Positions 7,258 to 15,377 of a stretch of 64,000 nt of DNA are shown piece after piece. This stretch comes from Alistipes sp. GTDB taxonomy: Bacteria; Bacteroidota; Bacteroidia; Bacteroidales; Rikenellaceae. The stretch lies in NCBI RefSeq assembly GCF_020026455.1, contig NZ_JAHHQJ010000003.1, positions 62,001 through 126,000 of the forward strand, given 5' to 3'. The position numbers and the translations under genes were made by a program. Every line of letters starts with the position of its first letter. The first letter of the stretch is position 1. Below the pieces are notes generated by a model that worked only from the letters and a program-made list of their open reading frames with translations, was not told the origin of the DNA and did not search any database.

Positions 7258-8538
7258 TCACACCGGGAAGTCGACCGTGAAGCAATGACACCCCTCCACA
7301 TAGGCATAGGAGATCCGCAAGCCGTAGAGCCGGCAGACGGCGTCGACCACGGCAAGCCCCAGCCCCGTCGAACCCTCCTTCCGGGTTCCCTGATAGAAGC
7401 GGTCGAAGACACGCCCAGCATCGAGCGGACCTCCCGCACCGCTGTTGCAGACCGAGAAGCGACGCGGAGCGACGCGCACCGTCACTTCTCCACCCCCGTC
7501 ACCGTGTACGAATGCGTTTTTCAGCAGGTTGGCGACCACGCTTCCGGCCAGCAACGGATTCATCCGCACCGTGAGCGCCCCTTCGTCCACAAGCTCTAGG
7601 CGCATGTTGCGATAGGCGTAAATCTCCGCCAGTTCCTCGGCCGTGCGCCGCACCAGTGTGTTCATGCCGACCTGCTCGGTCTCGGGAAACTGCCCGTTGT
7701 CGATCTTCGACAGCAACAGCAGCGACCGGTTGAGCCGCACGAGGTAGTCCAGCGTCCGCTGCACCTTGGCGATCTCGCCCAGCTGCTCCCCGGTGAGCGC
7801 CTGTGCATCGTCGACCAGCATTTCCAACCGGTTGCGACAGACCGCCAGCGGCGTCTGCATCTCGTGCGAGGCGTTGTCGATGAACTGTTTCTGCCGCTCG
7901 AACGACGATTCGGCCCGCGCGGCATAGCGGCGTGCGGCATCGTTGAGCTTCCGGAACTCCGTGACGGAGGTCTCGACATCCAGCGGCGCATTCCGCGCCC
8001 CCACGGTGTAACTGTCGAGCCAGCACAGCAGGGCGTAGAGCGGCCGCATCGTGCGGTAGAGCACAACGACGGTCACCAGCAGGATCATCATCAGCAGGAA
8101 GAGATAGAGACAGACCATCCACCAAAGAATCGACTCCCGCAGGTCGTCCTTCTCGATGGTCGGGGTCATCACCGTCAGTTCGCGCCATTGCCCCGCACCG
8201 TCGCGGAACACCTTGCGCAGCACGCGGGCCGGCTCCTCCTCCTCGCGCTCGGGGATGAAGATCTCCTCGTCGGAATAGCGTTCGTGGTACTGCGCGGCGG
8301 CATATTGGGCCGAGACTTCGTGCAGGAAGTAGCCGCTGTTGCCCCCGTCCGCCGGAACGGACAGCTCGCGGCCGGCCAGAACCCGCCTGACGATCACCTC
8401 GGCACGCGCCTCAAGAGCATCGTCCACCTCGTCGTTGATCTCATCGACCAGCGTGAAGTAAAACAGCACGGCCCACGCCGCCAGAAGCAGCGACAGCCCC
8501 CACGAAAGGTGCAGCAGGATGCGGTAAACCAGACTCAC
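7258..8538 (-). CDS. Two-component sensor histidine kinase
   Basis: 426 residues from GTG 8538, a start that overlaps the regulator stop codon by 4 nt (GTGA). Membrane segments near 8-29 and 139-161 enclose an acidic periplasmic sensor domain rich in Glu (EREEEEPAR near 97-105). A short linker leads to the HisKA box with phosphoacceptor His225 (NASHEMQTPL), then a HATPase domain with the N box (NLLKNAFVHG near 337-346) and the TGLGLAVV loop near 391-398. The DxGxG motif is degenerate (CNSGAGG). The longer open frame reaching 8811 overlaps the regulator gene and is rejected. Signal unknown; the acidic loop may bind cations (inference). Confidence 0.92.
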   Translation of the reverse strand: MSLVYRILLHLSWGLSLLLAAWAVLFYFTLVDEINDEVDDALEARAEVIVRRVLAGRELSVPADGGNSGYFLHEVSAQYAAAQYHERYSDEEIFIPEREEEEPARVLRKVFRDGAGQWRELTVMTPTIEKDDLRESILWWMVCLYLFLLMMILLVTVVVLYRTMRPLYALLCWLDSYTVGARNAPLDVETSVTEFRKLNDAARRYAARAESSFERQKQFIDNASHEMQTPLAVCRNRLEMLVDDAQALTGEQLGEIAKVQRTLDYLVRLNRSLLLLSKIDNGQFPETEQVGMNTLVRRTAEELAEIYAYRNMRLELVDEGALTVRMNPLLAGSVVANLLKNAFVHGDGGGEVTVRVAPRRFSVCNSGAGGPLDAGRVFDRFYQGTRKEGSTGLGLAVVDAVCRLYGLRISYAYVEGCHCFTVDFPV

Positions 8539-9212
8539 GGCCGTACGAGTTTGTAGCCGAAGCCGTAGACGGCGCGGATCTCGATGTCGGCGCCCGCATC
8601 GTGGAGCTTGCGGCGCAGGTTCTTCATCTGCGCATAGACGAAATCGAAATTGTCGGCCTGGTCGATGTGGTCGCCCCAGACCCCTTCGGCCAGTGCGGCC
8701 TTGTCGACCGTGTGGTTGGGGCGGGACATGAAGTAGTGGAGGATGTCGTACTCCTTGCGCAGCAGCCCCACCTCGCGGCCCGCCACCTCGACCCGGCGGC
8801 TGTCGGGCCACAGGCGCACGTTGCCCGCATCGAGGCTCTCCTCCCCGCCGCGCTGGTGGCGGCGCAGGACACTGCGGATGCGGGCACTCAATTCCGCCAG
8901 ATGAAACGGCTTGGGGAGGTAGTCGTCGGCACCGAGCTCCAGACCCTCGACCTTGTCGTTGAGGGAATCGCGGGCCGAAATGATGATCACCGCAGCCCGG
9001 CTGCGAAGCCGCTTCAGCGCCTCGAGCAGCCGCAAGCCGCTCCCTCCGGGCAACATGATGTCCAGCAGGACGCAGTCGTAATCGTATGCCGAGATCTTGT
9101 CGAGCGCCGCGGCATAATCGGCCGCCTGCTCGACGACATACTGCTCCCGGGTCAGTGTCCGGACCATGATCTCCCGCAGGGAGGGTTCGTCTTCAACAAT
9201 GAGTAGCTTCAT
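8535..9212 (-). CDS. OmpR/PhoB-family response regulator
   Basis: 225 residues from ATG 9212, which has an unusually good Shine-Dalgarno sequence (AAGGAG) for this phylum. The receiver domain has the acidic pair Glu7/Asp8, phosphorylation site Asp51, and Lys101 in LPKPFHLAEL. A C-terminal winged helix (about 130-225) carries typical trans_reg_C features, including RKEYDILHYF and the ending YGFGYKLV. It is translationally coupled to the kinase gene. It probably binds the TTCRGWTTCS pairs seen in its own promoter and that of the PepSY-like gene. Confidence 0.94.
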   Translation of the reverse strand: MKLLIVEDEPSLREIMVRTLTREQYVVEQAADYAAALDKISAYDYDCVLLDIMLPGGSGLRLLEALKRLRSRAAVIIISARDSLNDKVEGLELGADDYLPKPFHLAELSARIRSVLRRHQRGGEESLDAGNVRLWPDSRRVEVAGREVGLLRKEYDILHYFMSRPNHTVDKAALAEGVWGDHIDQADNFDFVYAQMKNLRRKLHDAGADIEIRAVYGFGYKLVRP

Positions 9213-9309
9213 AATACACTCCTTTTTCTCGGGACGGGGACAAGGGGGAGACCCGCCCGGCATAAATCCGCCGACCGCCACCATCCTCCGGCCCCGCCAT
9301 TCAGACGGA

Positions 9310-9343
9310 CGAAACTAGGCCCCGAATCCGAAAGGAAACTGAA
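9310..9343 (-). promoter_or_regulatory. Promoter and putative autoregulatory operator of the two-component operon
   Basis: Decamers TTCAGTTTCC (9343-9334) and TTCGGATTCG (9332-9323), separated by one T, end 5 nt before the -7-like box TAGTTTCG (9317-9310). The geometry is identical to the site at 7200-7233. The predicted leader before ATG 9212 is about 90 nt. Confidence 0.65.
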
Positions 9344-9353
9344 ATGCCGCGAA

Positions 9354-10283
9354 TCAGCATTGCCCGGTCCGCCGGAAATAGTTGCGCAACACCAGCAGCG
9401 AAATGATCTTTTCGCGCCGGCGGTCGCGGAACTGCGCGATGTATTCGTGCGCGTGCGCGATGATCGCCTCGGCCTCGTCCGGATGCTCGATGTAGTAGCG
9501 CATCCGCTCTTCGAGATCGGAATAGTCGGGCCGGATCTCGACATAGTGATACCCGGGGATGAGCGTGCCCTCCATGAACCATGTCTCGTAGGTCGGGCGG
9601 GGCATCACGGCCAGCGAGTTCGAGGACATGACCCACTTGAGGTTCGTGGCCACATCGTTGCCCTCGATCGCCAGGACGAACTTGAAGCGCAGGTGGTCGT
9701 ACATCGAAATATGGGGCTTGGTCCACTCCGGGGGATATTCGGGAGCGGGCGTCGAGATGCCGGCATCGCAGCACTCCGAACCGAAATACATGCGCATGAA
9801 CCGTTCGCGGTGGGGACGCTGCGTGATTGCCAGCCGGAAAATCGACTTATCCTCCTTCTCCCGGAAGGGGATGTCGTCCCGCAGGAAGATGAAATGGCGG
9901 ACCTTGTCGAGCTTCAGCAACACCGAATTGGCATTGTCGCCGCGGATCGGACGGCTCTTGACGATCGACGGCACATCGGGAACCGTCGTCACATCCCCGG
10001 GAATGCAATTCCACAGCAGGCTGTCGCGGAACCAGCGGGTAAACTCATAGGTATCGAAGAAGTAGGCCGTCCTGATGCCCCGGCGGAACTTGTGCTCGCC
10101 CAACGGGCGCAGTCCTTCGCGGGGGAGTGCTGCTGTCGCGGGCGAGAGTTTGTTGTAATAGTCCGCCCGTCGGCAGATATACTCCCAGTCGGGGCGGCGT
10201 TCCGCTTCGGCGAGGACCCGGTCCAGACGGGACTGAACAAATATTTCGGCGTCAGGTAACGCACGAAACTCCGCAGGAACCAA
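9354..10283 (-). CDS. Glycosyltransferase family 90 (CAP10-like), apparently frameshifted near the 5' end
   Basis: The frame encodes about 309 residues of a GT90-type lipopolysaccharide/capsule glycosyltransferase: RRPDWEYICRRADYYNKLS near the start, KFRRGIRTAYFFDTYEFTRWF, then RGDNANSVLLKLDKVRHF, KFVLAIEGNDVATNLKWVMSSNS and a C-terminal helix. The only start in this frame is a TTG at 10283. The expected N-terminus, MNRLNRIF...LRSFVRYLTPKYLF, lies in another frame from ATG 10330, directly behind a good promoter, and joins family-like sequence if one base is added near 10232-10240. The gene is therefore probably broken, or there is a sequencing error. GT90 enzymes transfer sugars such as xylose or glucose; the acceptor is unknown. 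Confidence 0.82.
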   Translation of the reverse strand: MVPAEFRALPDAEIFVQSRLDRVLAEAERRPDWEYICRRADYYNKLSPATAALPREGLRPLGEHKFRRGIRTAYFFDTYEFTRWFRDSLLWNCIPGDVTTVPDVPSIVKSRPIRGDNANSVLLKLDKVRHFIFLRDDIPFREKEDKSIFRLAITQRPHRERFMRMYFGSECCDAGISTPAPEYPPEWTKPHISMYDHLRFKFVLAIEGNDVATNLKWVMSSNSLAVMPRPTYETWFMEGTLIPGYHYVEIRPDYSDLEERMRYYIEHPDEAEAIIAHAHEYIAQFRDRRREKIISLLVLRNYFRRTGQC

Positions 10284-10330
10284 AACAGTTTGATCTGTTT
10301 GTTGTGAAAAATACGATTCAGACGGTTCAT
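10233..10330 (-). other. 5' fragment of the family 90 glycosyltransferase gene (out of frame)
   Basis: ATG 10330 opens a frame giving about 32 residues that look like the normal basic/hydrophobic N-terminus of GT90 proteins (WFLRSFVRYLTPKYLF), after which the frame loses similarity. The main frame takes over at QSRLDRVLAE. The ATG sits about 17 nt after the expected transcription start, as for other genes here. Confidence 0.65.
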
Positions 10331-10350
10331 CGGCAATGAGTTTATATTAA

Positions 10351-10380
10351 CAAAGATACGAAAAATCGGATGGGTTGCAA
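10351..10380 (-). promoter_or_regulatory. Promoter of the glycosyltransferase gene
   Basis: TTG (10380-10378) and TATCTTTG (10358-10351) are separated by 19 nt. This good promoter supports ATG 10330 as the original start codon. Confidence 0.7.
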
Positions 10381-10471
10381 CACGAAATCCGCCAAGATTC
10401 CAGAAATCCGCGGCGGACATCCCCGGCAGGGGCCTGCGTCTCCAAAGAGAAAACTCACCGCGGGAACGAAC

Positions 10472-10504
10472 AAAAAAGGCGGGAACCGATGATGGTTTCC
10501 GCCT
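10472..10504 (-). terminator. Intrinsic terminator of the yceD-rpmF-plsX-fabH operon
   Basis: An 11-bp stem with one wobble pair (10477-10487 with 10494-10504, loop of 6) is followed on the minus strand by U residues (10472-10477), 22 nt past the fabH stop codon. Confidence 0.85.
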
Positions 10505-10526
10505 CTTGCCGGGAGTCGCGTCCCGT

Positions 10527-11531
10527 TTATTCCTTCTGGCCGTCGTAGGCCCACTTCACATAGGTCGCACCCCAGGTATATCCGCCGCCGAAAGCCGACA
10601 TGATGAGGTTGTCGCCCTTGCGCAGCTGACTCTCGTAGTCGAAAAGACACGACGGGATCGTAGCGGCCGTGGTGTTACCGTTGCGGTCGATGTTAATCAT
10701 GCACTTGTCCTGCGTGATGCCCATACGGCGCGCCGTAGCGTCGATGATGCGCAGGTTGGCCTGATGGGGAACCAGGAAACGGATGTCTTCGCCCTTGAGG
10801 TTGTGGCGCTCCATCATCTCCACCGAAACGTCGGACATCTTCGACACGGCAGCCTTGAACACGGCGTGGCCGTCCCACATGATCGTATGCCAGTTGTTCT
10901 GTACGGTTTCGACCGAAGCCGGGTAGCGCGAACCGCCCGCCTTCATGTAGAGCTGCATCTCGCCCGAGCCGTCGGAGTGCAGAATCGAATCCACAACACC
11001 GAGACCTTCGGTATTGGCTTCCAGGAGCACGGCAGCAGCGGCATCGCCGAAGAGCGGGCAGGTCGAACGGTCGGTATAGTCGATGATCGACGACATCTTG
11101 TCGGCACCCACGACGACGACCTTCTTGCTCGTGCCGGCTTCGATGAACTTCGCGCCTGTGGTCAGGGCGAACAGGAAGCCGCTGCAGGCCGCCGAGACGT
11201 CGAACGCGAAGGCGTTCTTGCAACCCGCCTGGTCGGCGATCAGGTTGCCCGTCGAGGGGAAGAACATGTCGGGGGTTATCGTGGCACAGATCACCACGTC
11301 GATCTCCATGGGATCCACCCCCGCCTTATCCAACAGATTGATGACCGCCCGGGCGCCCATATAGGAAGTGCCGAGGCCCTCTCCCTTGAGGATATGACGG
11401 GTCTTGATACCCGTATGCGACATGATCCACTCATCGTTGGTGTCGACCATGCGGCTTAATTCTTCGTTGGTGAGGATGTATTCCGGAAGGTACTGTCCCA
11501 CACCCGTAATAGCTGCTGTTATCTTACCCAT
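10527..11531 (-). CDS. fabH: 3-oxoacyl-[acyl-carrier-protein] synthase III (FabH)
   Basis: 334 residues. FabH condenses acetyl-CoA or a branched acyl-CoA with malonyl-ACP to start fatty acid synthesis. The Cys-His-Asn triad is complete: Cys116 in SAACSGF, His256 in VPHQANLR and Asn286 in NGNTT. The C-terminal FGGGYTWGATYVKW is typical. ATG 11531 is chosen over the longer open frame (to 11819) because homology starts at MGKITAAITGVGQYLPE and the upstream part overlaps plsX. It is the last gene of the operon, 23 nt after plsX, a conserved arrangement. Confidence 0.97.
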   Translation of the reverse strand: MGKITAAITGVGQYLPEYILTNEELSRMVDTNDEWIMSHTGIKTRHILKGEGLGTSYMGARAVINLLDKAGVDPMEIDVVICATITPDMFFPSTGNLIADQAGCKNAFAFDVSAACSGFLFALTTGAKFIEAGTSKKVVVVGADKMSSIIDYTDRSTCPLFGDAAAAVLLEANTEGLGVVDSILHSDGSGEMQLYMKAGGSRYPASVETVQNNWHTIMWDGHAVFKAAVSKMSDVSVEMMERHNLKGEDIRFLVPHQANLRIIDATARRMGITQDKCMINIDRNGNTTAATIPSCLFDYESQLRKGDNLIMSAFGGGYTWGATYVKWAYDGQKE

Positions 11532-11554
11532 TAGCTTTGGTTTTCGTGTTTTGG

Positions 11555-12502
11555 TTAATTTTGAAACGCACGTTGCAGTTTCGCTGTCAGATCGGCCTTG
11601 ATGACCTGTTCGGTCGAAAGGATCATGCTCCGGATCGCCAGGGGCGAAGAGCATCCGTGGCCGATGATAACGGGCGCATTGACACCCAGAACGGGGGTTC
11701 CGCCCACGTTTTCGTAATTCATGGCGTCCCAGAAGGCATTGCTGCATCCCATGGCCATGTTGATGCGGTAGAGGCCCTCGGCCATTTTCAGGACCGTATT
11801 GCCGACGAATCCGTCGCATACGACCACATCTGCAACCTTGCCCGAAAAGATGTACGAAGCCTCGACATTACCCACGAAATTGATCCGTTTGTCCTCCCGG
11901 AGCAGTTCGAAGGCAGCCTTGGTCTGGGCATTGCCCTTGGTCTCCTCCTCGCCGATGTTGAGCACCGCCACGCGCGGACGCTCGATGCCCAGCACCGCCT
12001 CGGCGTAAATCGAACCGATCAGACCATACTGCGCCAGCACCTCGGGTTTGCAGTCCACATTCAGCCCCACATCCAGCAGCAGCGCCGGACGCCCTGCGAT
12101 GGTGGGAACGATGGACGAAATCGTGGGACGCACGACACCCTCGATCGGCTTGACGGCATACATCGAACCGACCATCATGGCACCGGTCGAACCTGCGCTC
12201 GCAAACCCGTCAACAGCACCCTTGGCCAGATAGCCGAACCCGACCGTGATGCTCGAATCCGCCTTGGCTTGGAAGGCCTTGGCCGGATGATCGCCCATCT
12301 CGATCACCTCGGAGGTCGCAACGATTCCGAACCGCTCGGCGGGACACCCCTCCGCAGCGAGCACGGACTTAATTTTCGCTTCGTCGCCGAACAGCACGAT
12401 ACGGCTGTCCGACCCGATCGCATCGAGTGCCATGACGGCTCCCTTGACAGCCGCTTCGGGAGCGTAATCGCCGCCCATGGCATCTACGCCAATCTTTATC
12501 AT
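11555..12502 (-). CDS. plsX: Phosphate acyltransferase PlsX
   Basis: 315 residues. PlsX makes acyl-phosphate from acyl-ACP for phospholipid synthesis at the cytoplasmic membrane face. The N-terminal MIKIGVDAMGGDYAPEAAVKG is the family hallmark, and later segments (GFASAGSTGAMM, PLLLDVG-like PALLLDVGLNVDC and VVCDGFVGNTVLK) also match. ATG 12502 is used because the extra upstream frame (to 12559) shows no family similarity. It sits between rpmF and fabH; the 150-bp gap to rpmF contains an attenuator-like hairpin. Confidence 0.97.
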   Translation of the reverse strand: MIKIGVDAMGGDYAPEAAVKGAVMALDAIGSDSRIVLFGDEAKIKSVLAAEGCPAERFGIVATSEVIEMGDHPAKAFQAKADSSITVGFGYLAKGAVDGFASAGSTGAMMVGSMYAVKPIEGVVRPTISSIVPTIAGRPALLLDVGLNVDCKPEVLAQYGLIGSIYAEAVLGIERPRVAVLNIGEEETKGNAQTKAAFELLREDKRINFVGNVEASYIFSGKVADVVVCDGFVGNTVLKMAEGLYRINMAMGCSNAFWDAMNYENVGGTPVLGVNAPVIIGHGCSSPLAIRSMILSTEQVIKADLTAKLQRAFQN

Positions 12503-12604
12503 ACTCGTACGAGTGTTGGTTGATATCCTGTTCCGCTCCCGCCCCGCCCCGGAAAACATGCGCGGCCGGGGATTCGGAGGGCCGGAAGGGAACCTTCATA
12601 AATT

Positions 12605-12640
12605 AAAAAAGAGGCACTCCCCGCAGGGATGCACTCTTTT
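12605..12640 (-). terminator. Attenuator-like hairpin between rpmF and plsX
   Basis: On the minus strand AAGAGTGCATCCC and GGGGAGTGCCTCTT form an imperfect stem followed by a T-rich run (TTTTTTAATTT). It lies 13 nt past the rpmF stop codon and may end part of the transcripts, giving more rpmF than plsX-fabH mRNA (inference). Confidence 0.5.
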
Positions 12641-12652
12641 GAGCGCCGGAAT

Positions 12653-12838
12653 TTATTCGGCAGCCTTCTTCTCGATGGCAAGCTTTCCGCGATAGAAGCC
12701 GCACTCGGGGCATACACGGTGATAGAGCACCGCTGCGCCGCAGTTCGAGCAGGTAACCACCGTCGGAACGGTAGCCTTGTAGTTGGTTCTGCGCTTATCG
12801 CGTCGCGTCGACGAGACTTTGTGTTTAGGATGTGCCAT
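12653..12838 (-). CDS. rpmF: 50S ribosomal protein L32
   Basis: 61 residues, the usual length. N-terminal MAHPKHKVSSTRRDKRRT is typical of L32. A zinc ribbon with two CxxC pairs (CSNC near 34-37 and CPEC near 47-50) indicates the zinc-binding form. Located 43 nt after yceD in the widespread yceD-rpmF-plsX-fabH cluster. Confidence 0.98.
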   Translation of the reverse strand: MAHPKHKVSSTRRDKRRTNYKATVPTVVTCSNCGAAVLYHRVCPECGFYRGKLAIEKKAAE

Positions 12839-12881
12839 TTTTAAATCTAATTTATAAGTTTAAACGTATCTTTATCCGTGT

Positions 12882-13541
12882 TTATTTCGCGCCGCCGGAT
12901 TCCTCCCCGCCGGGTTCTCCGTCCGCGCCCTTACGCTCCGCGCTTTCGGGCTCCGCGTCTTCGGCCTCGGCGTCTTCACCATCAGCACCTTCGGCCTCCA
13001 TCCGCTCGCGCAGGGCGGCCAGCTTGGCCCATTCGCCCCCGCTGTGCTCCCCGACGCGTTCGGCCGCAGCCTCGATCGCCGCAAACTCCCGATCGGAAAC
13101 GATCCGGAAGCGTTCAAGCATCTCGGGATTGCACTCCCCCTCGGGATGCACCCGCTGGTAGGGCAACGACAGCACGACGCTTTCGTAGATGTACTGCGCG
13201 AGTTCCACGCGGTCCTCGCCCGGCAGCATCCACATCACCTCGCCGTCGTATTCGTGCACCTCGTCGGAGAATTTCACCAGCAGCTGCCCCTCGAAATCGA
13301 TGGGCACGCGGCAATCCTCCAGACATCGGTCGCATTCGACGACGACATGTCCCGTGATCCCGACATCAAGCGTGAGCTGCTTCTCCGAGCGGTCCAAACC
13401 GACCCGGACCTCACACTGTCCGTCCTTGATCTCCGTGCTTTCGAAGGCCTCGAACAGCGCCTTGTCGACTTCGAAAAGGAAGTCGTGACGCCCGTTTTTC
13501 AGCCCTTTCCAAGCAATCGAATATCGTTGAGCTACCTCCAT
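12882..13541 (-). CDS. YceD family protein (DUF177)
   Basis: 219 residues. YceD-family proteins are encoded before rpmF in most bacteria; they have been linked to 23S rRNA processing or accumulation. Family marks are VVECDRCLEDCRVPI near residue 88 and the region LPYQRVHPEGECNPEML. The last 50 residues or so form a low-complexity acidic tail of Glu, Asp, Ala and Gly that is longer than usual. First gene of its operon, 15 nt downstream of the expected transcription start. Confidence 0.9.
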   Translation of the reverse strand: MEVAQRYSIAWKGLKNGRHDFLFEVDKALFEAFESTEIKDGQCEVRVGLDRSEKQLTLDVGITGHVVVECDRCLEDCRVPIDFEGQLLVKFSDEVHEYDGEVMWMLPGEDRVELAQYIYESVVLSLPYQRVHPEGECNPEMLERFRIVSDREFAAIEAAAERVGEHSGGEWAKLAALRERMEAEGADGEDAEAEDAEPESAERKGADGEPGGEESGGAK

Positions 13542-13559
13542 TTAAGCACATTTAGTGCG

Positions 13560-13590
13560 CAAAGTTACGAAAAAATAAGACATTTGCAAA
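13560..13590 (-). promoter_or_regulatory. Promoter of the yceD-rpmF-plsX-fabH operon
   Basis: TTTG (13590-13587) and TAACTTTG (13567-13560) are separated by exactly 19 nt, a near-perfect Bacteroidota promoter. Confidence 0.8.
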
Positions 13591-13742
13591 GAAAACCAAG
13601 AGTTTTAGTACTCCCGATCCGGCGGGAGGCAAATAAATTTGGCGTTGCACGACAGTTGTATTATTTTTACGCAAAAATAGTCCGCACACGGCCTGCCGAA
13701 CCGATCCGGCGTCATATCCGGCCCGTGCGGCCCCGACAGAAC

Positions 13743-14147
13743 ATGGACGAAAAAGGATTTGCAATCGAAATCTCAAGCCGCTACGAAGGGTGGTGGCGGT
13801 ACAATGTGGCGCTGATGTGCGGCTGTTTCGACTCTACCGGCCGGCGCATCGGCTTCTCCTCGTCGGCCTCCACCGTGGCCGATGTCGGCTCGAACCTCCG
13901 CGAGCGTCCCGCAAACATCGCGGCAAACCGCACGGCCACGCTGCAGACCATGCCGTGCGATCACCTCGTGCTCTACCTATATATTATCCCCCACACGCTG
14001 CCCGCGGGCAACGACATCGACGCGGCTAAGCCCTTCGGAATCGAGGTGCGGATCTCCTGTGCCGGACACCGCCTGCGCACCGAAAAGCGGGAGATCAACC
14101 AATGGTCGGGCGCCTCGATCGAGATGCGGATCGACTCCCAAAAATAG
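13743..14147 (+). CDS. Conserved hypothetical protein
   Basis: 134 residues, no signal peptide and no membrane segment. The sequence (IEISSRYEGWWRYNVALMCGCFD, later LVLYLYIIPHTLPAGNDIDAAKPFGIEVRIS) suggests a small beta-sandwich protein. I recall similar uncharacterised proteins in Bacteroidales but cannot assign a function. It is divergent from the yceD operon and convergent with gap. Two hairpins follow its stop codon. Confidence 0.75.
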   Translation: MDEKGFAIEISSRYEGWWRYNVALMCGCFDSTGRRIGFSSSASTVADVGSNLRERPANIAANRTATLQTMPCDHLVLYLYIIPHTLPAGNDIDAAKPFGIEVRISCAGHRLRTEKREINQWSGASIEMRIDSQK

Positions 14148-14209
14148 GCTTCCGGTCGCCCCGGAAGCCAACAAAGCAAAGAGGGAACCATCGCTGGCTC
14201 CCTCTTTTT
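14147..14209 (+). terminator. Tandem hairpins between the hypothetical gene and gap
   Basis: The first hairpin is a perfect 9-bp stem (14147-14155 with 14161-14169) without a T run. The second (14180-14189 with 14196-14205, one mismatch) is followed by TTTTT and is the intrinsic terminator of the plus-strand gene. It may also stop gap transcripts. Confidence 0.75.
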
Positions 14210-14227
14210 CTATCGGATGGCTTTCGA

Positions 14228-15244
14228 CTATTTGTTGTTGAAAGCGGCCATCTTCTCGATCAGCATGAGGACCTTGTTCGAGTAGCCCCACTCGTTGTCG
14301 TACCACGAAACGACCTTCACGAAGGTGTCCGTCAGTGCGATACCTGCAGCCTTGTCGAAGATCGACGTGCGGGCGTCGCCCAGGAAGTCCGACGAAACGA
14401 CAGCCTCCTCGGTGTAACCCAGGATACCCTTCAGTTCGCCTTCCGAAGCCTCCTTCATGGCAGCGCAGATCTCGTCGTACTTGGCGGGCTTTGCCAGGTT
14501 CACGGTCAGGTCGACAACCGAAACGTCGAGGGTCGGAACACGCATCGACATACCGGTCAGCTTACCGTTCAGCTCGGGAATCACCTTGCCTACGGCCTTT
14601 GCAGCGCCAGTCGACGAGGGGATGATGTTGCCCGAAGCGGCACGGCCGCCACGCCAGTCCTTCATCGAGGGACCGTCAACGGTCTTCTGCGTTGCGGTGG
14701 TCGAGTGAACGGTGGTCATCAGACCGTCGGTGATGCCGAACTTGTCGTGCAGTACCTTAGCAATGGGAGCAAGGCAGTTGGTGGTGCACGATGCGTTCGA
14801 AACGATCGTCTGGCCCTTATAGGTATCGGTGTTCACGCCGCATACGAACATCGGGGTGTCGTCCTTCGAGGGAGCCGACATAACGACATACTTGGCACCG
14901 GCTGCGATGTGAGCCTCGGCCTTCTCCTTGGTGAGGAACAGACCCGTCGACTCTACCACGTACTCGGCGTTAACCTCGTTCCACTTCAGGTTTGCGGGAT
15001 CCTTCTCGGCGGTTACGCGGATAGCCTTGCCGTTAACGATCAGCTGGCTCTTCTCCACGTCGAAATCCACCGTACCGTCGAAACGGCCGTGCATCGTGTC
15101 GTACTTCAGCATGTAAGCCATGTAGTCAACGGGAACCAGGTCGTTGATACCTACTACTTCGATGTTGTCGTTCGTGCAAGCGGCACGGAACACCAGACGG
15201 CCGATACGACCGAAGCCGTTGATACCGATTTTGATAGTTGCCAT
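14228..15244 (-). CDS. gap: Glyceraldehyde-3-phosphate dehydrogenase, type I
   Basis: 338 residues. Catalyses the NAD-dependent oxidation and phosphorylation of glyceraldehyde 3-phosphate in glycolysis. The Rossmann motif GINGFGRIGR is at residues 7-16, the active-site Cys at 153 in SNASCTTNC, and the helper His at 180. The fully canonical sequence and biased codon use suggest high expression. It has its own promoter and is monocistronic. Confidence 0.98.
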   Translation of the reverse strand: MATIKIGINGFGRIGRLVFRAACTNDNIEVVGINDLVPVDYMAYMLKYDTMHGRFDGTVDFDVEKSQLIVNGKAIRVTAEKDPANLKWNEVNAEYVVESTGLFLTKEKAEAHIAAGAKYVVMSAPSKDDTPMFVCGVNTDTYKGQTIVSNASCTTNCLAPIAKVLHDKFGITDGLMTTVHSTTATQKTVDGPSMKDWRGGRAASGNIIPSSTGAAKAVGKVIPELNGKLTGMSMRVPTLDVSVVDLTVNLAKPAKYDEICAAMKEASEGELKGILGYTEEAVVSSDFLGDARTSIFDKAAGIALTDTFVKVVSWYDNEWGYSNKVLMLIEKMAAFNNK

Positions 15245-15296
15245 AATAATTTTGAATTATTTGTTAGTGAAAAATTTCGTTATTTTTTTAACAGCA

Positions 15297-15328
15297 CAAA
15301 AGTACATACTTTATACAATTTACGCAAA
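15297..15328 (-). promoter_or_regulatory. Promoter of gap
   Basis: TTTG (15328-15325) and TACTTTTG (15304-15297) are separated by 20 nt. The expected leader is about 49 nt. Confidence 0.75.
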
Positions 15329-15377
15329 TAAAAAATTAAATTTTTTACAAATCGCGAACACATCCGTTTCTCGCCGC

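Noticed and set aside
14102..15331. 409-residue plus-strand frame opposite gap
   Set aside because: A shadow of the highly biased codons of gap, with no family similarity.
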